DNA from: Anseranas semipalmata
Lineage: Eukaryota; Chordata; Aves; Anseriformes; Anseranatidae
Assembly: GCA_013399115.1 (NCBI GenBank)
Contig: VXAA01001421.1
Span: 345,898-409,897, forward strand
Direction of reading: 5' to 3'
DNA: 64,000 bases
The notes below the pieces were generated by a model. That model did no database searches, had not been told where the DNA came from, and saw only the letters and a program-made list of their open reading frames with translations. The first letter of the stretch is position 1. Each line of letters opens with the position of its first letter. The position numbers were made by a program, and so were the translations under genes. This document shows positions 22,481 through 34,900 of this stretch, in pieces.

Positions 22481-23739
22481 GGCAGCGGTAACCTGCTACC
22501 TGCCTCCCTGGCCTCGCAGAGAGGTTTGTCTCAGGAACGAAAGGGAGGGATGGCACCCCAGGACAGCCCGGCTGCTTATCCACCGCCCCTCACCAGCCCT
22601 TCCCTACCGGAATTCCACGAACAAGCATAAGGAAAAATAGCTTGGACTGGAAAACAAAGAAGGGATTTACTTTTGCTCTTTTGAATTCACCTGTGCTTGT
22701 TGCCACATGAATTGACAGGTGGGAAGATTTCCTTTGGGGATTTTCTAGGACAATTTGGTCTGCCACTGTAAGAAAGGGCTCAGATCCATTCTAATCTCAC
22801 CTTCTTCACTCATATCCTCGTCATGACTACTACAAGCTAGCACAAGTTCAGCAGCGTGCCATCTCATGGCATAACTCAGCTCAGTCATTACTGCGTGCAC
22901 TCCACTGCCTTGTTTCTTTCCTTAATTTCTTACTAGCAATAGCCCAGCTCTTTCACCCAAGACGTACTTCTAGGACCACTTTTCTCGGACCAAGACTTCC
23001 TTACAGTATAAAGTATAAAAGAACTCAGCAAAAATTCATGTCAGAACATGAAGCCCCCTACATAACCTGAAAGCTCGTCATCTTATCGCTGAGAAAATCT
23101 AAGAAAATCTGGACACAAGATCGAGAAGAAAACAGGCAGCGAGCAGATAAAGAAAATGCCCCGGTGACAGGACACAGAGCAGGCCTGCGCACAGAACCAC
23201 ACAGCAGCCCTTGTTCCGTCATGCTAGCGAACCAACCCCGGGAGTACCGGGGAGCGAAGGACTCCGAGCACTGCACTCTCCTGCAGCACAACAAGTTTGC
23301 TCCGGTTTCTCCTCTCACAATTCCCACAGCGGCAACGAAGCAGCAAAAACTCGCGTATAGATTTTGTCTGCCCGCGTACCCCCGCCCCACAGCCATGGGT
23401 TTCGCCTGAGAGGCCAGGTCGCACTGCACAACGAACGCCTTGCCTTACCTACCACCGCCAGGCTCCTTCCCTCGGAGAGGCACCAGGAGGTGATGGGAAG
23501 CCCTGCAGCTTGTCCTCTGCCAGCGCGCCAGCTGCTTCGCCAGCGGCCCAGCTCCCAGGCAGCACAACTCCGGCAACGTGGCTCACTGAGCTTTTAAGCA
23601 GAACTTCGCCCTCCCCGCAGGCGAGCTAGCTGCCACACAACGGGAAAAAAGGCTTCAGGAAACATAAAAGCAGCTCATCAGAATCTTCCTTTCAGAAGGA
23701 AAAACTGCGGAAATCCATTCTGAAGGCAGGAGCCACTTC

Positions 23740-23900
23740 TCTGAAATAACGACCATCAGAGGCAAGTGCACAGCTAATTATTCAGCAACAAAGGCTGGAG
23801 ATAAAAACTCATCTCCAGCTGGATGTTGACCACTCAATGCCGTTCCCAGCATACAATTCATCAAATGCGCAGCTCGTCTGACCTCAATTACTACGTCCCT
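23740..23900. promoter_or_regulatory. Candidate enhancer-like element with homeodomain and SOX words
   Basis: A homeodomain word TAATTA (23774-23779) is followed after seven bases by AACAAAGG (23787-23794), a strong SOX/TCF-type word, in a complex AT-leaning context. Such pairings are common in developmental enhancers. The words are visible; enhancer activity and conservation are inferred. Confidence 0.28.
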
Positions 23901-24300
23901 CTCACAAGTCGCTTCTGAGAAACTATTCCAGCGTTCTGTTGGAGCCGTGAACAGAGGATTGCAATAATAAGAGCTCAGGTTTACGTAACCTACTGGATAA
24001 CCAAAGTGACCTTACAAAGTCAGGAACAAACATTTCAGAACATACCCGAACGTTCGTGCAAAGGTCTGAGCATCCCTGCAACTTGTGTCAACGCGGGCAG
24101 CTCTGGTATTGGTTTGGGGCGATTGCATACGCAAATAATTTCAAAAAACCCAGCAACTTGATACGACTTGCAATGCACAGAAAACAGGTTAACATGCACA
24201 CAGCCCTCAGAAAAATCTGATCCACTATGTCTCTATACAACTTTTGGCTTAATTATGAGATTTTTAATGGACGAATACTAAAATAAATAGTAAAATAGAA

Positions 24301-27300
24301 CAACCTGTTGCTGAAATGCAGCCATCTCTTAGAATAGCATTTGTCCTCTGTTTTATTTACAAAACCAAAAGAACACTCTGTCTATATTTGTAAGAGGGCA
24401 GGTGCAAAGCTACAGATTTTCCAGAACTTCACATACTTGCACAGAGAAAAGGTTTGGCCACCAGACACACCACCTACACTAACAGCAAACCTGCGATTCA
24501 ACATCATTTTCCACTGACCAACTTGCACCATCTCCTCGCTGCACCCTGAGCACCCAAAACCCGGTCTAACAGGCAACATGCAGTATGACAGGTTTAATTC
24601 TGATACGGGAATAAAAGCCCTACTGTGGTGCCTGGATCCCTCTCGATATTTAAATTTCCCCCCACGACAAGCAGTGACGTGGTGTTCCCACCGTTCCGGA
24701 CCCCGGTACAAAACTAAGCCATTCACTCCGCTCCCCGCCTATCCCTTGCGTTTCCTTGCCAGGCTCTGCTCTGCAGAACAGACCGCCAGCAGAAGGTCAC
24801 ATCGGCCCAAGAGTTTGCAAGGTCCCTCGCAGCTCCCAGCCCGCCGGAACGGGCCCAACCACTCCGCGGGCAGCACCACAGTGCTGTCTTTACACAAAAC
24901 TGCAGCAATCGCCTATTTTCTAAGTTAATGAAAAAGAATACGATGCCATAACTGCAAGAGATGTGCGCCCACATTCACCAAGCTAAGACATCTTTGCTAG
25001 CCCTGAGACATAATACAATTCTTTCTGTGCGCGATACCACTGCACAAGTTCCTGCGAGGATGCTGCTGCTCTGCCCACTGAGCCATCCTTTGAGACCAGA
25101 GCTTTTTTCTTTTAAATCTAAACCACCTGAAATATGCATTTAAACTAATCAGCTCCATCCAGCAGGTTCATCTAAGCTCCGTTTTGAAGTTTAGGTTAAT
25201 TCTCAAATCAACGCTTAGTGGCTTAAGAAGCCACAGAAAGAAAAATCAGTATTTTGGGGGCAGTTCCCCCTTCCACGGAGAACTGCTGGTTTGGCACAGG
25301 ATCCAGGCTCTCGCTGTACTTGCTAAAGGAAACTCCTATTGCTTTCTAGTTTTTTAATGTGTTTTGATGCTCATCATTTCTGGCACCTATTGTTGTCATC
25401 CCCATTGCATTGCTAGGATCACACGCGTGAGTCGCTTTGCACAGTGCTCTATAGCAGGGACTAGCTGATAGGGACCACACCGGGACACGAAAATGGCTTT
25501 TCCTCCCAGAGGTGCGTCTCTGCCAGTAATGCCCTGGTGGACTGGAAATTGCTGCATCGTCCAGGTGTGAAGCAAAGATGGGAAAAGGGAGAAGAGGCTA
25601 TCAGAGAGGTTAGAACAGAGGAGAAGGGGCAAGAAGCAACAAACAGAGATGTACTATGTCAAACTGAAAATAATATTTGAGAAATCATACCTCACTTCTC
25701 GTATTAGCTTTGAAACAAGAAGGATTTGCCCTCTAAAAACTGCTTGTTGTTATACTGATCCCATTTTCTATCCCAAAAGACAGGTTTTTCAGGCCCGGTC
25801 TGCATTAAAAAACGCGATTACACGAGGAATGCAACCTTTCCTTCTTAAGGCACATGCAGTCAGCTCAGCACTGATGCAACCATCCCAGCTACGTGCGACT
25901 CGGGGCAGCTGAGCTCCATGCCCGTGCACGAGAGCAGCTGAGCCTACAGAAACGTGGCACCGCCGCTACAATCGCAGCCGCCGCGGAGGCACTTCCCTGT
26001 CCTGCCGAGGAAAGGAGAAGACAGAAAGCAGCGCAGTTCTGATCCTCCAGGCCAGGCTGTGCTGGCATGGCACAAGCAGGGCCAACAGGTGAGGGTTGGG
26101 AATGCATACGTTAATTAACACTGCCAAGCTTAACTGCCATCTTCGGCAGCATCAGCAGCCTGGTAACACCCACCGAAAAGCCGCTCATAAAAGCCAGCTG
26201 TCCTCCAGCCACCTCAGCTGGCTGCCACCAACGCTTCCTGAACTGAAGCACTCGCACCACCGCCCAGCTTCCCACCTTCAGCTAGGCACAGAAGGAAGGG
26301 CACCCGAGGAGGTTTCCTGGGTCTTGTCCGGGCTGAGCCATCGTCACCGTGCATGTTTACGGGCCAGAGGTGGCACCGAGATCCAGCACCACCAAGCACA
26401 ACGTGGCACAGCAGCAACCACAAACCAGCCACCAGTGCCTACCGACCAGCTGCCATCGCGTTAGATCTCTGTGCATCTCTGGAGCAGACGAACCAGCCCA
26501 GCTGCCACCCGGGCCGGTCACGGCCCCAGCACCTCCCCGTGCCGTTCGTTACGCACCACCACGTACGCTCGCTGAACAGCCTTCTGCCTCGCTGCACAGA
26601 GGCCCCGATCACCGACCACGCGGTGCAGCCCAAGCTTTTTGGCAGCAGCCACGGATAGAATCGCTATTTCCTTCCCCTGCCGCTTGCCCTCCAGCTCCGT
26701 TTCCTCGCCGTCTGCTCGCAGCAGGGGGTTACCAGCAGCACCTTTCTCCCGCCAACCTTCCCCACGCCACCTCTTCGCGCTCCCTTGCTGGTGCCAGGTC
26801 CGACAAGGAGCAGCAGAGGAACACTTGGCTATTACAGCCTTTTGCTAACACCGTGCTCAGCAAAACCAAAAGGAGATTGCTGACAGCTGTCACCCATCAA
26901 CGTGGGCACACCAGCGCAGCCCCGCCAGCACTCAGGTGTCCCATCTGTCCCCACACTGGGGCTGCCTCGCGGCACTGCTCCGTGTCAGCTTTGACTGCTC
27001 ATCCGCTGTAACCAGGCTGCGCTGGCATCCCTGTGCTGTTCGCACGTTCGCACATCTCCCTCCTTTTATTTTTTAGGAAGGCACAGTGGGGTAGGTCTCC
27101 CCACAGCGACTCCGAAATGGAAAAAAGACAAGTCACAGCACGCACGACTCCCCGTGATGCCACCGATGGGGACCGCTGCGACTTCCCTCTGTGAGAGCTA
27201 ACGATGCATTAGAGCCAAAGCCTAGCAAAGAGCTCCTCATCTCAGCTGCATGAGAAAGCCACGTGGGAGCCCGGATGCCTGCCCCGACAAGGACAGAGGG

Positions 27301-28150
27301 GAGCACATCACCACGTACACGCTCACAGTGAGGTCGGTCCTCGCTGTCTGGAGGAGCCGCGGTACCAACCATAACCAGCACCGCGTATTCAGGGACAAAA
27401 TGCAGTTTTTCTGCATTTGTGTTCTATGAATTCCTCTCAGGCTGCTGGGATATTCCGAGTGAAAAATAATTCTGAAATGTTCAGATTGCTTCAATATATT
27501 CTAGTGAAATACCCACACTTTTCTCCCTGCAGCTACTGTTGCCATATTTCCTTGTATTTTAATCAAAGCGTACCCTGACTAAAAATACTTCCCCAGGCAG
27601 GAAGGCTTTAGGACACCAGAACCAAAAAGAAAACTGCCCAAGAACAGCATTCCTCACTACACCCAATGCCCCCTACACTTTCAGAAGTGCCGACGCCAGA
27701 AAACCAGGTGCTGGTGCAGCCCCTGCCCAGAGGAGCTTTGCCCGGGCGCCCCGTGCCCACCCTGTGATCACAGGGGGCCTTGGGGAACCCCGGGATGTGC
27801 ATTAAGGATGTGCATCAAGGAGCTGTGCTTAGAGCAACACGGCACCACACATTTACCTGGACTGAGGAAGTCAAGCTGCCTACAAAGCGCTGCCTCAACG
27901 CTTCGTACTGTCGCTGCCATGCAAACCGCATGCAGCGAGTTGAAAAGTGGCGTCAGAGGTTCTGGATTTAACATTAAGGAGAATAAAACCCACAGACCTC
28001 TCCACAGTCTGTAACTTTTTATTAGTCACTTCTCTTGGCTGCTGTGAATTGGTGCGTTGGTTTCAAAGCCCATCTTTTCCAGCTAAGAATGTGACCGTAC
28101 AATCGGTGAGTTCTGACTTCCAACAGCTGCTAACTCTTTATTTCTACATA
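24301..28150. other. Non-coding block, no gene recognised
   Basis: Ordinary mixed sequence contains GC-leaning stretches at 24.75-24.87, 25.92-26.05 and 26.2-27.0 kb. The last is C-rich on the plus strand and stop-poor, with a 220-codon GTG-led frame (26349-27011) rich in His, Pro, Ser, Ala and Arg and without a recognisable domain. A 7-bp-stem hairpin lies at 25218-25234. I see no microsatellite longer than a few units and no exon. Confidence 0.55.
25218..25234. other. Short perfect hairpin
   Basis: GTGGCTT and AAGCCAC flank a three-base AAG loop. A stem this short is expected repeatedly by chance in 64 kb; it is listed only for completeness. Confidence 0.6.
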
Positions 28151-28582
28151 GAAATATACTGAAAACAGCAGTATTTTCCTCTTGGCCAGGTACTGCTATG
28201 CCAGCGTGCCGTATAGCTCAGAAACGAGCACCTCCACTTCTGCTCCCCACTGCCAGACCAAGGGGTCACACGCCAGGCCAGGCATCCTCCCTGCCTCGGC
28301 CACCGGCCCGTGCCCATTGCCAGCCACCAGCGCTTCCCCCGCTGCCCGACACACCGCTGCTGACGATCGTCCCAGAGTCCTGCATCTACTTCTCTACCTG
28401 ATGAGTTATCACAGCTTACCCTGCTTCCTAAAACGTGCTCCGACCCTGACCTGGGGCTTACCTGTCCACAGGCGTTCAGGCACAGTCTTCACCCTGTGAT
28501 TTCCAGACCCAGGCAGATGGCACGAGGAGGGTGGCAGTTCTAGTGACGGGAACCTGTCCCCACAGCTCATGCACTGCTTATT

Positions 28583-28614
28583 GCAGTCAGCACTCAATTC
28601 TAATTGAGGACTGC
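28583..28614. other. Two-part inverted repeat (hairpin or cruciform)
   Basis: GCAGTC (28583-28588) pairs with GACTGC (28609-28614), and CTCAATT (28593-28599) pairs with AATTGAG (28602-28608). The stems are perfect, with a four-base AGCA bulge on the left and a two-base CT loop. Thirteen paired positions in 32 bases is more than casual, but the hairpin is too short for a typical microRNA precursor. Confidence 0.7.
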
Positions 28615-28932
28615 TACACCTTACCCCACAGACTGGTTGTCACATTCCCGTCACGCTTGGTTTTGCCAGAGGGTCCTGACTTTCCTGGCATCGTGGTCTC
28701 GCCGTGCCTGGCGCACTGCCCGAGCTCTGCACAGCACGCTCTGCGCGTGGATGCCTCGCCCTCGGAGAGCAGTGGGTCTCCCAGCCCGGCCTCAGCAACG
28801 ATGCCACGTGAAAACCAGGCCCTTTATTTTGTAAGATGGCAACCTAAGTTACATCATAATGGTATTACTGTAGGAAGGTTAAAGTGCACGAAGGACGGGA
28901 CTGAACCAGAACTCAAGACATAGTCAACACTT

Positions 28933-28953
28933 AAAAAAAAAAAAAAAAAAAAA
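28933..28953. repeat. Mononucleotide run A21
   Basis: Twenty-one consecutive A residues. The 130-codon plus frame upstream (28531-28923) ends ten bases before it but shows no homology I know, so I do not call a processed pseudogene. No target-site duplication was found by eye. Confidence 0.95.
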
Positions 28954-30150
28954 TGAAGACAGCTGAGTGGTGTTTTATTTCTACGTCCTTGTCTACATAA
29001 TTTACTGAGTATTTTAAAATAGTTCACCACCAAAATCTGCACTGATCCCCTAACCTTGCTGTTCTCCAAAGGATCATAAGATCCATTATTACAGCTATTG
29101 AAACCAATCCTGCTGATGCAGAATTTCAAAAGGACTGGATAATTGCATAACTGCAAGCCTAACTAGTTATGCAAGATGAAGTAACGAGGTCAATAAAGCA
29201 TCGCGCTCCAGCATGCGTTAGAGGGGCAGGAAGGAATTACACTCCGTGTACAGCTTTGCAAACCTGGCTCCACTTATGGCTCTGAGACAGAAGGTGCTGT
29301 CTCCTGTAGAAGAGATGACAGTTTGTTCCACACATCGTGCTTTCGAGTCCAGTAACCACCAAGGCCCACCGGGCGCTGTTGTGGCTGTGACCACGCCGAC
29401 ACTTCCCAGCTCCGTGCTCGGAACACCGAGGCGACAAGGACCAAGGCCACCAGGACAAGGCGCCCCAGGCCACCAGGGCTGCCGCGGGGCCGCGGCTCAG
29501 CGCCGGGGAGCACCTCATGCCTGGGTGCCCACAGCCGCGCATATAAACGTGGGCACATGTGTGCATATGTACAGCCACACACACCTCCATGTGATTTACC
29601 AGCCGTAGCTATGAGCTTTCACAATCCTTGCCTGAGAACACCTTGGTCAGGACAGGATATTTTTGTGCTGCTTTTACAGCATCACGCAGACCTGATGCCT
29701 TGTCAGAGATGTCTTTCTTGGAACAAGCACCTAGGTAAGAAACAATTGTACCGCAGCTAATAAATGGTGGAGATGACAGCGAGCCCAGCTGCACGCTTGG
29801 CTGCAGACTCCCCAGCCCAGCCCGTCTGCCCAGCGTCGGGGTGGAAGGCAGCCGTGGGTCCTGCACGGGCTCCATGGCCCCGGGGGTGCTGGAGTGCCCA
29901 CAGCAGCCACGGAGAGCCCCACCGTGCTGGGCCAGAACAGGTTAAAAAGCGATAAAGGGCTTCCATGAAAGACCATGAAAACAGCTTTTGTTTCAACAGC
30001 ACAAACAGCTAACGGCTGGGCAGCTTTTGGAGCCCAAAATTATTTGTCTCTCATTTTTATTATTATTGTTCTGTCTCTTTCTTTCTTCCACTGAGGAAAA
30101 AAGCAGGCAAGCAAACAAGGGCAAAGCAGGTAGAAAAGAGGAAAACTACT

Positions 30151-30170
30151 ACAACAACAACAACAACAAC
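30151..30170. repeat. (ACA)n trinucleotide microsatellite
   Basis: Twenty bases of perfect ACA repeat follow an ACTACT lead-in, giving between six and seven units. It is a short, probably polymorphic microsatellite with no coding context. Confidence 0.92.
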
Positions 30171-31599
30171 GGTCAATGCTCAGTTTTGCCAGAGACCTTC
30201 ACAAACGACTATCGGCTTTGAAAAATGCATGTGAGGGGAGAGGAGGGAGAGCAGCAGCAGCCGTTTCTGACCTGCTCTACAAATCAGAACCCGTTCTGCG
30301 AGCAGCAAGCCCCTCCAGCCCGCAGGGCTGCTGCTCCCCCAGCGGACAAGGCCCCCGTGCCCCAGTTAGCTGAGCAGAGCCCGCCCCAGCACCACGCTCA
30401 CGTGAAGGTGCAAAGCCCCGGGTACAGCTGCTGCCTGCAGATGCGAGGCGTAACCTTGGTCCTGAACGCAAACCGGCGTCCTCGCTGCCCTGGGACTCGG
30501 CCAGCTCCCGCGCTGCGTCCCGGTGACAGGCAGGGAAGGGGCCAGCACCGCACACCAGCCACAGTCACACTGCCTCGTGTCGCTCAGGCACGCGAGACAT
30601 CACCCCCGTCCCAGCTGACATCACGTACATTTTGCCAGCAGAAACTCAGACTGACCATTGCAAAGCTATCACTCCTGGTTTTCGCTTCTTTCCTCCTCCT
30701 CCCCCTCAGCCCCGAGCCAGTGTCCTTCCCTTGTTAGAGGTTTCCTCCCACCGCAGTGACCAGCGGCTCTCGTCAGGGAGCCCCGGCTCGCCCTGGCCAC
30801 CAGCGGGGCGCGCAGGGCGCTGATACACGTCACAGAACCTGTGCATGAACTCCAGCGCTCCAGCAACACACCAGCAAAGGCCTCTCCTCCTCCAGTCCAG
30901 CTCGCAACCAACACCCCCCAGCGGCCCCGCGGGAAGGCAGTGGCTCTGTCCTCCCTCTGCGAGCCGCTCCAGGGAAGCGGACGGGCCTCAGAGCCAGGTT
31001 TCCAACCTGGTCGCCAGGAGAGGCAGCCTCGCCTGCACATCGCTCGCAAGGGAATGGGAAGAGGCCAACCCTGCGCACGCATGGAGCAATGCTCTTTGGA
31101 GAAGTCCGTGCAGAAGAGACGTAAGGAGAAAACAGTAAAAGCCTCATTTTGTATCTCTCTGTAATATTATATGTGCTTCAAAGTGGGCTGCGTGCTCTCA
31201 CCGGGGCTGCGGGCTGTCCACAAACGCATCTCACGCAAGGCAAGCTCCCGCCATGAATACGGCAGGCAGCGCTATTTTATGGTGATACATTTCAGTAACA
31301 GAAACACGAGCTTTTAGCACTTACTGGGCAATGGGAACGTTTGGTTCCATCGCTGATGAAAGGGTAAATCATGCACGCGAAGCAAGACCAGGCTTCAGCT
31401 GGCCTCACAGGCAGACCCAAGTCATCCAGCCTCGATGCCTCCAGAGCTCAGCACCGCACAGGAACCCCCACAGTACCACCAAAAGACAATTTCACTTTTT
31501 CTTGCCCATTTGGAACTTCAAAGAGAATACAAGAGCGAAATAAAGATTTTGATACCAGTAAGAGTTTTGCCTTCATGGATGGATGATTTAGAGTGCCAG

Positions 31600-31960
31600 A
31601 GTTTTGGAACATTTATGATACAAAACATAGTCAGTCAGTAATAATCGTGTCCCTCAAGACATCTACTAATTTGTTTTATTGCCTTTTTATTTTTGTCCCC
31701 TTTCATTTTCTGAAATATAATCATAGTTCAGTGACTCCATCTGCAAGGAATCCAGCAACAAAGCTTTTGCTGTAATGATGTACAACAAATGAATCACAAT
31801 TCCTTAATCACCCTGTTCCCTTTATTGCTGCCTCATTTGAATTCATGGGCTCCCCAAAAAATTCAATTATATTTACAATTTCTTCACAAAATTACACAGA
31901 TAAATAACTGAAAGCATAATGGTTCCTACACTTCCTGAAAAATAAAGTAAAAATAAAAAA
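31600..31960. promoter_or_regulatory. Candidate enhancer-like AT-rich element
   Basis: Complex AT-rich sequence includes CAACAAAGC (SOX-type, near 31756), GTAATGATG, CAAATGAATCAC and CCTTAATCACC words, the last resembling K50/PITX/OTX-type homeodomain targets. It is non-repetitive and clearly different in texture from the GC-rich neighbours. Regulatory function is inferred. Confidence 0.3.
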
Positions 31961-34900
31961 CGATCACAAGTAAGTGCAAAAATATAGAACATGTATTCAA
32001 ACAAAGCCTCCTGCATCCTCAGAGGCGGAAGAAATGACACACCCGGGCTGATACCCGCTGCACAAAAGTGATGTTCCCCCTGCAATGAGACTGAAGGTGC
32101 TGTTACAAAAGGATCACGAGGTGAGACGGGAATTACACCAGCTGTTTTACTCCCATTTAACACTTGCCCATGGCCACCAACACGCTACGTACCAAGCGGA
32201 ATTGATGCTGTGGCGCTGGAGCTGCCACGTGAGCAGCCAGAGGTGCAGTACCTTCTCCACATCTGCAGGGGAAGAAACATCTGTAGAGGCTTCCCCTGCC
32301 CCCGGTGCGTCCTGCGCTCGTGATGATGGGAACAGCAACGAGATTCCCGTGCTGTGCCTCAGAACTGCCTCTTCTGTCGAAGGACGCGTTCCCGCCCGGC
32401 AGCTCTGACCTCGCCTGCGAGTCTCCTTGGTTCAGAGCCCGTCCCGTGCCTCATTTGCTGCCATACGCTCACGAGATCCCGAGATAAAAGGCCAGCAGGC
32501 ACCGTACCCTCCAGATGGCTTTCTGCAAGCCTCAAGAGAGAGTTGTCAAGCATTTCTAATAGATCCAGCGTCCCCAGCACTCCCAGGGGTGAGCAGGGAT
32601 CCAGACCCTGCCCTCTGTGGGACGAGGCTGCCCGAGCAGGCCCACCACGGGCCCGGCTCCAGGGCACGAGCAAACACCCAGCAGCACGCGCGCTCAACCC
32701 CCCGAAAAGACAGGTGAGGCAAACTGGTACGTGCCCGTTATTCCTCCGGGATGACCGCCTTCAATTCCAACCAGTCCGTTTTCATATCTTCACTTCCGTC
32801 TACATCCCCCAAACTAATTTGCACATCAGAACTGGGCAAGTAGATCTCTTCCATGTGATCGGAGCACACAAACGCTGTGTGCACATACGTTACATTTTCA
32901 TATCCTCAAACTGACACACTGAAAGAAAACTGATTTATCTGCAGGCAGCTCAAGATAAATCAAGAATAAATATTTCATCATGCAACTAAATAAAAACAAG
33001 AGGATCTTACCAAGTTTACCCCATTAAAAAGAATCCCGGCCTGAATTAGGACCACCATAGTTCAGCTGGGTGCTAAAGTTCATTTCCTACACTGAGAACA
33101 CTTGGAAAATGTGGCTAAGGAGCTCCAGCCATATCCTGAACCTATTGATGCCCTCGGAAATCCACCGACATCAGAGGAGCTGCTCGAGATTTCCACCTAA
33201 GGGGTTCAGAGGGCTCACCCCTCTCTCTCATTTAATTATCTCTTTCTTTCTGAGCAGAACACTGTAAAATCCCACCAGTCCCAGATTTCAGGGTATCCTC
33301 TACTTGTCAGGAGTGGGAAAGACTTTACACACATCGATGTAACTTTCTTCCCATAAGCTCTGTGCAAATCCAGTTTTCTTTCATGGAAGGCAAGGAAATG
33401 TTGCACTTCCAAAGCAGCCACCCCAGATGTAATTCTGCAGAAGCAATTAGCTTTTAACTCAAGAACAAGAGAATTGAATTCTTCTCCTAAGGGACAGTAA
33501 TGCTCTTTTAGATATATGCACAGGCATGTAGATATTATATGTGCAATTGAGTAACAGTAATTAATGAATGATGATTTATAGTTAGCTCTAATTTTTCCCA
33601 TGGCTTTGGGGCACCTGGGGTCAGACTGCACTCCCCAGACCAAAGAATTAGCAGAAACCACAGTGCTGAAACTACAAATGCTCTCCAGTTTCCCATTCTA
33701 CAAGACCACCCACACACCCATCTCCTACAGCTTCACACAGAACCAAAATTCAAAATTATAAACAAAATCCTGGAAGACTTTTATGTGAATTCGCAGATTT
33801 CTAACTAAGCTTTTTTAACCCTGAGGTCCCTGGGAAGACACGGGATGATGACAGAGAAGCTCCCAAGCGGCTGTGAAGTTGGCAGAACCGAGAGCAGCGC
33901 AGCCAGATGCTGGAGGAGCAGACGCACGGCCCGGGGGGCCTGAAAGCACCGCCGGGAGCGGCCCGCAGCCTGCTGAGGGGCACAGCAGCAGCCGGTCGCG
34001 GGGCCTGCGCTGGCGCGACCGCGGGTTCAGCGGTCGTCAGCCCCTGCAGAGCAGGCTACCCCTTCCTGAAGGGGCAGTATTTATCCCATTTGGGGCAAAA
34101 CAAATGCATTTAGAGGACACACCAATGGCCCGAGCACAGGGACAGCTGGTGGCGATGGAGGGGCACCCCACAACCAGAAGGGAACGGAGGTGGGCATGAC
34201 TCCGAGTCACGCACCCTGGGGTCTGCTCCTGCGTCGGGAGTTACGAAAGGTGGTGTTTTGCCCGAAGTTGACTTGCATGATTGAAACCAAATCTCTCATC
34301 CACCCCTTCCCGTTCTGTCCTCTCTGGAGATGCTGGCACAGATCCTGACTCCACGTTGGTGCTCAGTCAGGCGTGACTGGAAGAAAAATCTTCTATCAAA
34401 ATGTAAAAAAGACACTCTTGGAAACAGATGGTAGCTGCTCATCTTTATCTTCTTATTCCTTGGGGAACTTCTTCCTGCTGCCTTTTCCTCATCTACAACA
34501 GAATCAAGCGAGCACCAGCACCTCCATCTACAGATTGCATTCAGCTCCTGAAAGGTGGATACGCATTCAGAATAGCTCAGATGTCAGCAACAATTTAAAT
34601 AACCTGCACACTTGGACATCCAGTGAACCTCCAGCTATAGCGGGATGCGTTTTGAGAGTCTAATCATGTAAAACTGACTTCAAATGCAATACCAAATCTG
34701 ATACGAAGATACCAAGATGAGGACGCAAACACAAAAGTAGTTCTTTTTCCACGCATCAGTTTCCAGTCAGGTAGATGGAATGATCCTACAGTGCACTCAC
34801 AGTAAAAAAGTTATCTGATCAGCTATGGAAGACCTGAAAGTCTAAAAACATAACGACTGCCTGGTTTCTTGGGCTGAAATGTCAGTGGAAATATTTAATA

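Larger units (their letters stand above)
20351..24300. other. Non-coding block, GC-rich then AT-rich, no gene recognised
   Basis: GC-rich sequence with C-runs (20.37-20.92 kb), a long stop-poor stretch giving a 230-codon GTG-led frame at 21241-21933, and a CpG islet (22330-22480) are followed by AT-richer DNA. The 230-codon frame has a composition-driven translation without a known domain. The 23.7-23.9 kb stretch looks regulatory. From 23.97 to 24.30 kb I see nothing specific. Confidence 0.55.
28151..31600. other. Non-coding block with A21 run, hairpin and trinucleotide repeat
   Basis: Features are the inverted repeat at 28583-28614, the A21 run at 28933-28953, a GC-rich patch with the word AGGCCACCAGG repeated at 29444 and 29467, a CA/TG-leaning stretch near 29.54-29.59 kb, the ACA repeat at 30151-30170 and GC-rich sequence at 30.3-31.1 kb. 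Open frames up to 170 codons (30225-30737) are low-complexity. No gene is supported. Confidence 0.55.

Noticed and set aside
26349..27011. 220-codon plus-strand open frame rich in His, Pro, Ser and Ala
   Set aside because: It has a GTG start in C-rich, stop-poor DNA and no recognisable motif.
28531..28953. 130-codon frame ending just before an A21 run, as a processed pseudogene
   Set aside because: The translation matches nothing I know, and neither a polyadenylation signal in place nor a target-site duplication is visible.
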